Source: Planctomycetaceae bacterium (GTDB lineage Bacteria > Planctomycetota > Planctomycetia > Pirellulales > Pirellulaceae). From it: 64,000 nt of DNA. A program made the translations under genes and the position numbers. Below the pieces are notes generated by a model. It had not been told where the DNA came from and did not search any database. It saw nothing but the letters and a program-made list of their open reading frames with translations. Below, piece after piece: positions 61,353 to 64,000 of this stretch (its first letter is position 1; each line of letters starts with the position of its first letter). The stretch covers positions 62,001-126,000 of the forward strand of contig RECD01000135.1 in assembly GCA_007694185.1 (NCBI GenBank). The letters run 5' to 3'.

Positions 61353-61862
61353 ATGTCGATCCGCCTGATGCATTACGACCCGCGGTGGCCGCAGGAGTTC
61401 GAGCAGACCAAATCGGGCATCCTGCAATCTTGCTTGGGAGACGTGATCGAGGTCCAACACGTCGGTGGCACAGCCATTCCGGGACTGATCGCCCAGCCGA
61501 TCATCGATGCGGTCGCCGCGGTCGCCGAGCAAGCCACGATCGAATCGGCCGCGTCGCTGATCGAAGGGCTGTACTTTCGGACGATACCAACCCCGTCCTG
61601 GGCCGAAGGCAGCGTCTGGCTGGCAAAACCTCGACACGGGCCGATGACCCACCAAATCATCCTGACCCGGCACGACAGTCCCCTGTGGCGGCGCGTCCTG
61701 GCGATCCGAGACGGTTTTTTGCAGGATCCCGAACGTGCGGTCCGATTCGAAGAGACCAAAGTCCGCCTGTGGAAATCGGGAGAAGGCGAAACCGAGCAAT
61801 ATCTCCGGGACAAATCGCTATTCTTCTCGCACCTCGAAGAGCAACTCGGCCTAGAGCTTTAA
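61353..61862 (+). CDS. GrpB/UPF0157 family protein
   Basis: 169 residues of the GrpB family, related to nucleotidyltransferases. Landmarks: MHYDPRWPQEFEQTKSGI at the N-terminus, IEVQHVGGTAIPGLIAQPII (about 30, usual form HIGSTAVPGL-AKPIID) and the C-terminal region FEETKVRLWKSGEGETEQYL. Some positions of the HIGST motif are changed (HVGGT), so activity cannot be assumed. Family function is not established. It lies just after the terminator of the SHD1 gene, so it has its own promoter, and 49 bases before the helicase gene. Confidence 0.85.
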   Translation: MSIRLMHYDPRWPQEFEQTKSGILQSCLGDVIEVQHVGGTAIPGLIAQPIIDAVAAVAEQATIESAASLIEGLYFRTIPTPSWAEGSVWLAKPRHGPMTHQIILTRHDSPLWRRVLAIRDGFLQDPERAVRFEETKVRLWKSGEGETEQYLRDKSLFFSHLEEQLGLEL

Positions 61863-61911
61863 CTCCCCGACCCGCCTTTCACCACCCCTTCGCACCCCCG
61901 CCGATTCGCTC

Positions 61912-63831
61912 GTGAAATCTCCCTTTCTGAATCCCGTCCCGGGAGAATACTTCGATCAGTTGCTTCGTTGGCTCGATCTGGAATCGGATGCCGAGCGTGA
62001 ACGATTGGTCGAACGACGCAAACTGATCGGCCGCGGGGATCTCGAGCGTTCCGGAGAAACGCTGGTCGATATGGCCGTCGCCGATCATCGCATCGGACTA
62101 GGCGGCCGCTACCTGCTGGCCTTCCGCAAACGCCGCCAAGAATCGATGCTCCCTTGGAACCGCTTGAAAGTCGGTTCGCCTGTGGTGGTTGCGGACCAGA
62201 ACGACGAACGAGACTCGGGCCTGGCAGGGGTGATCAGCCGCCGAACCAGCCATCAGATCGAGGTGGCCTTGCAAGCCTGGCCGGAGGGCGAGCGGTTCCG
62301 GATCGATCTGTCCCCAGACGAAACGACCCGCCGCCGTCAGCGAACGGCGATCGCCCAAGCTCGTGAACTCCGCGGCTCACAACTCCGATTGCGTGAACGG
62401 CTGCTCGGTCTGGAGCCCCCTCGGTTCTCCGAAAAGATCCCGGCCACTCGTTTTTTTGCCGAACTCAACCCGCCCCAACAAGAGGCGGTTCGATTCGCAC
62501 TCTCGGCGAAGGATTTCGCGATCATTCACGGACCGCCGGGAACCGGCAAAACGACGACGCTGGCCGAGATGGTCTATCAAGTCGCTCGCACCGGGGAACG
62601 GATCCTGGCCTGTGCCTCCAGCAACACCGCAGTCGATAATCTGCTAGAAAAACTGATCCCCAGCACCCCCGGCGTCGTCCGCGTCGGCCATCCGGCTCGC
62701 GTCTTCGAATCCTTGCGCGAACACACGCTGGACGAACTCGTTCGCACCCACCCGAGCTCCCGTATCGCAGAGGATTTGATGCGTCAAGCGGAGTCGCTGG
62801 TTCGGGCAGCCTCCAAACCCGGACGATCCGGCGAAGCGTGGCGGCGAGCCGGCCAACAGCGCGGCGAAGCTCGGGCCCTACAGAACCAAGCCCGCTCGCT
62901 GGAACGCCAGGCGATCCGCTACGTGCTCGATTCCGCCCAAGTCATTTGCACCACGACGACCATCGACGAAGAACTTTTGGAAGGACTCGATTTTGATCTC
63001 GTCGTGATCGACGAAGCCTGTCAAGCGACCGAGGCGAGCGTCTGGCAAGCGGTGCTGCGGGCAGGTCGCCTGGTGCTCGCGGGCGATCACTTTCAACTCC
63101 CCCCCACGGTGCTGTCCGAGGTCGCGACCCGCGAAGGGATGAACCACAGCCTGATGCAACGGCTGGTCGAACGCTTCGGAACCGAGGTCTACCGACGGCT
63201 CACCGTCCAGTACCGCATGAACGAGGAGATCATGCGATTCTCTTCAGACCAGTTTTATGACTCGTCGCTGGTCGCCGATCTGTCGGTGAAAAGTCACCTG
63301 TTGAGCGACCTACCCGCGGTCGCCGCCTGCCAACGGACCACCACGGCCACCACCTTCATCGATACCGCCGGGGCCGGCTACGACGAGGAACTGGAACCGG
63401 ACGGGCTGAGCAAGCGAAACCCCCGCGAAGCCAACGTGGTGCTCTCTCTGGTACAGCGATTGACGGAAGCAGGGGTCGCACCCTCCCAAATCGGCATCAT
63501 CGCGCCCTACGCCGCCCAAGTCCGCCTGCTCCGCAATCGACTCGACCTGGAAGGCCTGGAAGTCGATACCGTCGACGGGTTTCAAGGCCGAGAGAAGGAA
63601 GCGATCATCGTGACGCTCGTTCGCAGCAACGAACGAGGAGAGATCGGCTTCCTGAGCGACATCCGCCGCACGAATGTCGCGCTGACCAGGGCCCGACGTT
63701 GCCTGATCGTGATCGGCGACAGCGCCACCCTGGGCCGGCATCCGTTTTACGCCGAAATGCTCGAATACTTCGAGTCGGTCGACGGATACCGAACCGTGTG
63801 GGACGAATCGCTCTGGCAAACGGGCGAATGA
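61912..63831 (+). CDS. SF1 helicase, UPF1/IGHMBP2-like
   Basis: 639 residues starting at a GTG. A helical and beta N-terminal part (SPVVVADQNDERDSGLAGVI, similar to the stalk/1B region) leads to Walker A GPPGTGKTTTLAEMV (about 204), motif II VVIDEACQATEASVW (about 365), motif III AGDHFQLPPTV, motif IV region LTVQYRMNEEIM, motif V VDTVDGFQGREKEAII and motif VI RRTNVALTRARRCLIV. The family covers 5'-3' RNA/DNA helicases. All motifs are intact, so it should be active. No nuclease domain is attached. It could act in RNA or DNA repair, but partners are not visible. Confidence 0.92.
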   Translation: MKSPFLNPVPGEYFDQLLRWLDLESDAERERLVERRKLIGRGDLERSGETLVDMAVADHRIGLGGRYLLAFRKRRQESMLPWNRLKVGSPVVVADQNDERDSGLAGVISRRTSHQIEVALQAWPEGERFRIDLSPDETTRRRQRTAIAQARELRGSQLRLRERLLGLEPPRFSEKIPATRFFAELNPPQQEAVRFALSAKDFAIIHGPPGTGKTTTLAEMVYQVARTGERILACASSNTAVDNLLEKLIPSTPGVVRVGHPARVFESLREHTLDELVRTHPSSRIAEDLMRQAESLVRAASKPGRSGEAWRRAGQQRGEARALQNQARSLERQAIRYVLDSAQVICTTTTIDEELLEGLDFDLVVIDEACQATEASVWQAVLRAGRLVLAGDHFQLPPTVLSEVATREGMNHSLMQRLVERFGTEVYRRLTVQYRMNEEIMRFSSDQFYDSSLVADLSVKSHLLSDLPAVAACQRTTTATTFIDTAGAGYDEELEPDGLSKRNPREANVVLSLVQRLTEAGVAPSQIGIIAPYAAQVRLLRNRLDLEGLEVDTVDGFQGREKEAIIVTLVRSNERGEIGFLSDIRRTNVALTRARRCLIVIGDSATLGRHPFYAEMLEYFESVDGYRTVWDESLWQTGE

Positions 63832-63845
63832 AGTAGCCGCAAAGA

Positions 63846-64000
63846 CTACTTCTTCTTCTTGCCCTTCTTGTCGTCGGTCTCTTCCTTCTTGACCTTCTTT
63901 TTCTTCTTCAAAGAAACTTTCAGGACACGGACCTTCGGCATGCCGACGACGCTCATCTCGTCGTCCCAGCGGTCGAGTTCCTTCAGCCGAGTGATCCGCT
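63846..64000 (-). CDS. 3' end of an unidentified gene with Lys-rich tail (partial)
   Basis: The last ~51 codons of a gene entering from the right edge, convergent with the helicase gene (14 bases between stops). The visible C-terminus reads a normal-looking section (LKELDRWDDEMSVVGMPKV) followed by a strongly basic tail with KKKKKVKKEE and KKGKKKK. Lys-rich tails are common in nucleic-acid-binding proteins. The family cannot be named from this fragment. Confidence 0.6.
   Translation of the reverse strand, partial: RITRLKELDRWDDEMSVVGMPKVRVLKVSLKKKKKVKKEETDDKKGKKKK

Noticed and set aside
1-64000. CRISPR arrays, tRNA or rRNA genes, prophage, complete insertion sequence
   Set aside because: Read through for direct repeats with spacers, tRNA T-loop patterns, rRNA-like stretches and transposase motifs; none was convincing.

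Overview
The window is GC-rich chromosomal DNA of a planctomycete, most likely a Pirellulaceae-type organism. The main evidence is: the paired PSCyt1-DUF1549-DUF1553 and DUF1501 genes (43.6-48.3 kb); a sulfatase gene; an SHD1-domain secreted protein; small Tyr/Gly-rich secreted proteins; PEGA and TPR lipoproteins; and two sigma-54 activators. I saw no rRNA, tRNA, CRISPR array, phage or intact insertion sequence. Coding density is high, and several genes overlap at ATGA junctions.

Layout. 0-6 kb: the 5' two thirds of metH (running off the left edge), a broken sulfatase, a glutamine amidotransferase of folate/tryptophan synthesis, a histidine phosphatase and a small membrane protein. 6-14 kb, mostly minus strand: cysteine desulfurase, a Nudix-like protein, a sigma-54 response regulator with a variant GAFTGA loop, hisS, a VWA protein and an exported esterase. 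14-26 kb, core metabolism: ribBA-tyrA, fabZ-fabI, a LarA-like nickel-pincer enzyme, mgtE behind a structured leader, nadD, priA and comB. 26-36.5 kb, envelope and accessory genes: secreted and membrane proteins, a REP-like inverted repeat, bshB1-like/rdgB, three small secreted Tyr-rich proteins, and an operon of an acyltransferase, a TPR lipoprotein and a low-complexity membrane protein. 36.7-43.3 kb: a four-gene ATGA-coupled operon of a phosphopantetheinyl transferase, DUF58, a BatA-like protein and a vWA protein. 43.5-50 kb: the planctomycete cytochrome/DUF1501 pair and a second sigma-54 regulator. 50-54.7 kb: mlaE-mlaF-mlaD lipid transport, a PEGA lipoprotein and ApbE. 54.6-57.5 kb: a DenD-like epimerase, a beta-hydroxyacid dehydrogenase and an SDR, suggesting four-carbon sugar-acid oxidation. 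57.5-64 kb: a sensor kinase with a CX3CH motif in its sensor domain, the SHD1/DDLFG-repeat protein with a clear terminator, a GrpB-like protein, a UPF1-like helicase and the Lys-rich tail of a gene entering from the right.

The most unusual items are: the SHD1 protein with about eleven DDLFG-type motifs; the structured RNA leader before mgtE, which has two mutually exclusive helices; the orphan LarA homologue with all pincer-cofactor residues kept; the REP-like element at 27.4 kb; the CX3CH sensor kinase; and the decayed sulfatase. All functional calls come from reading motifs and context. No database search was run.
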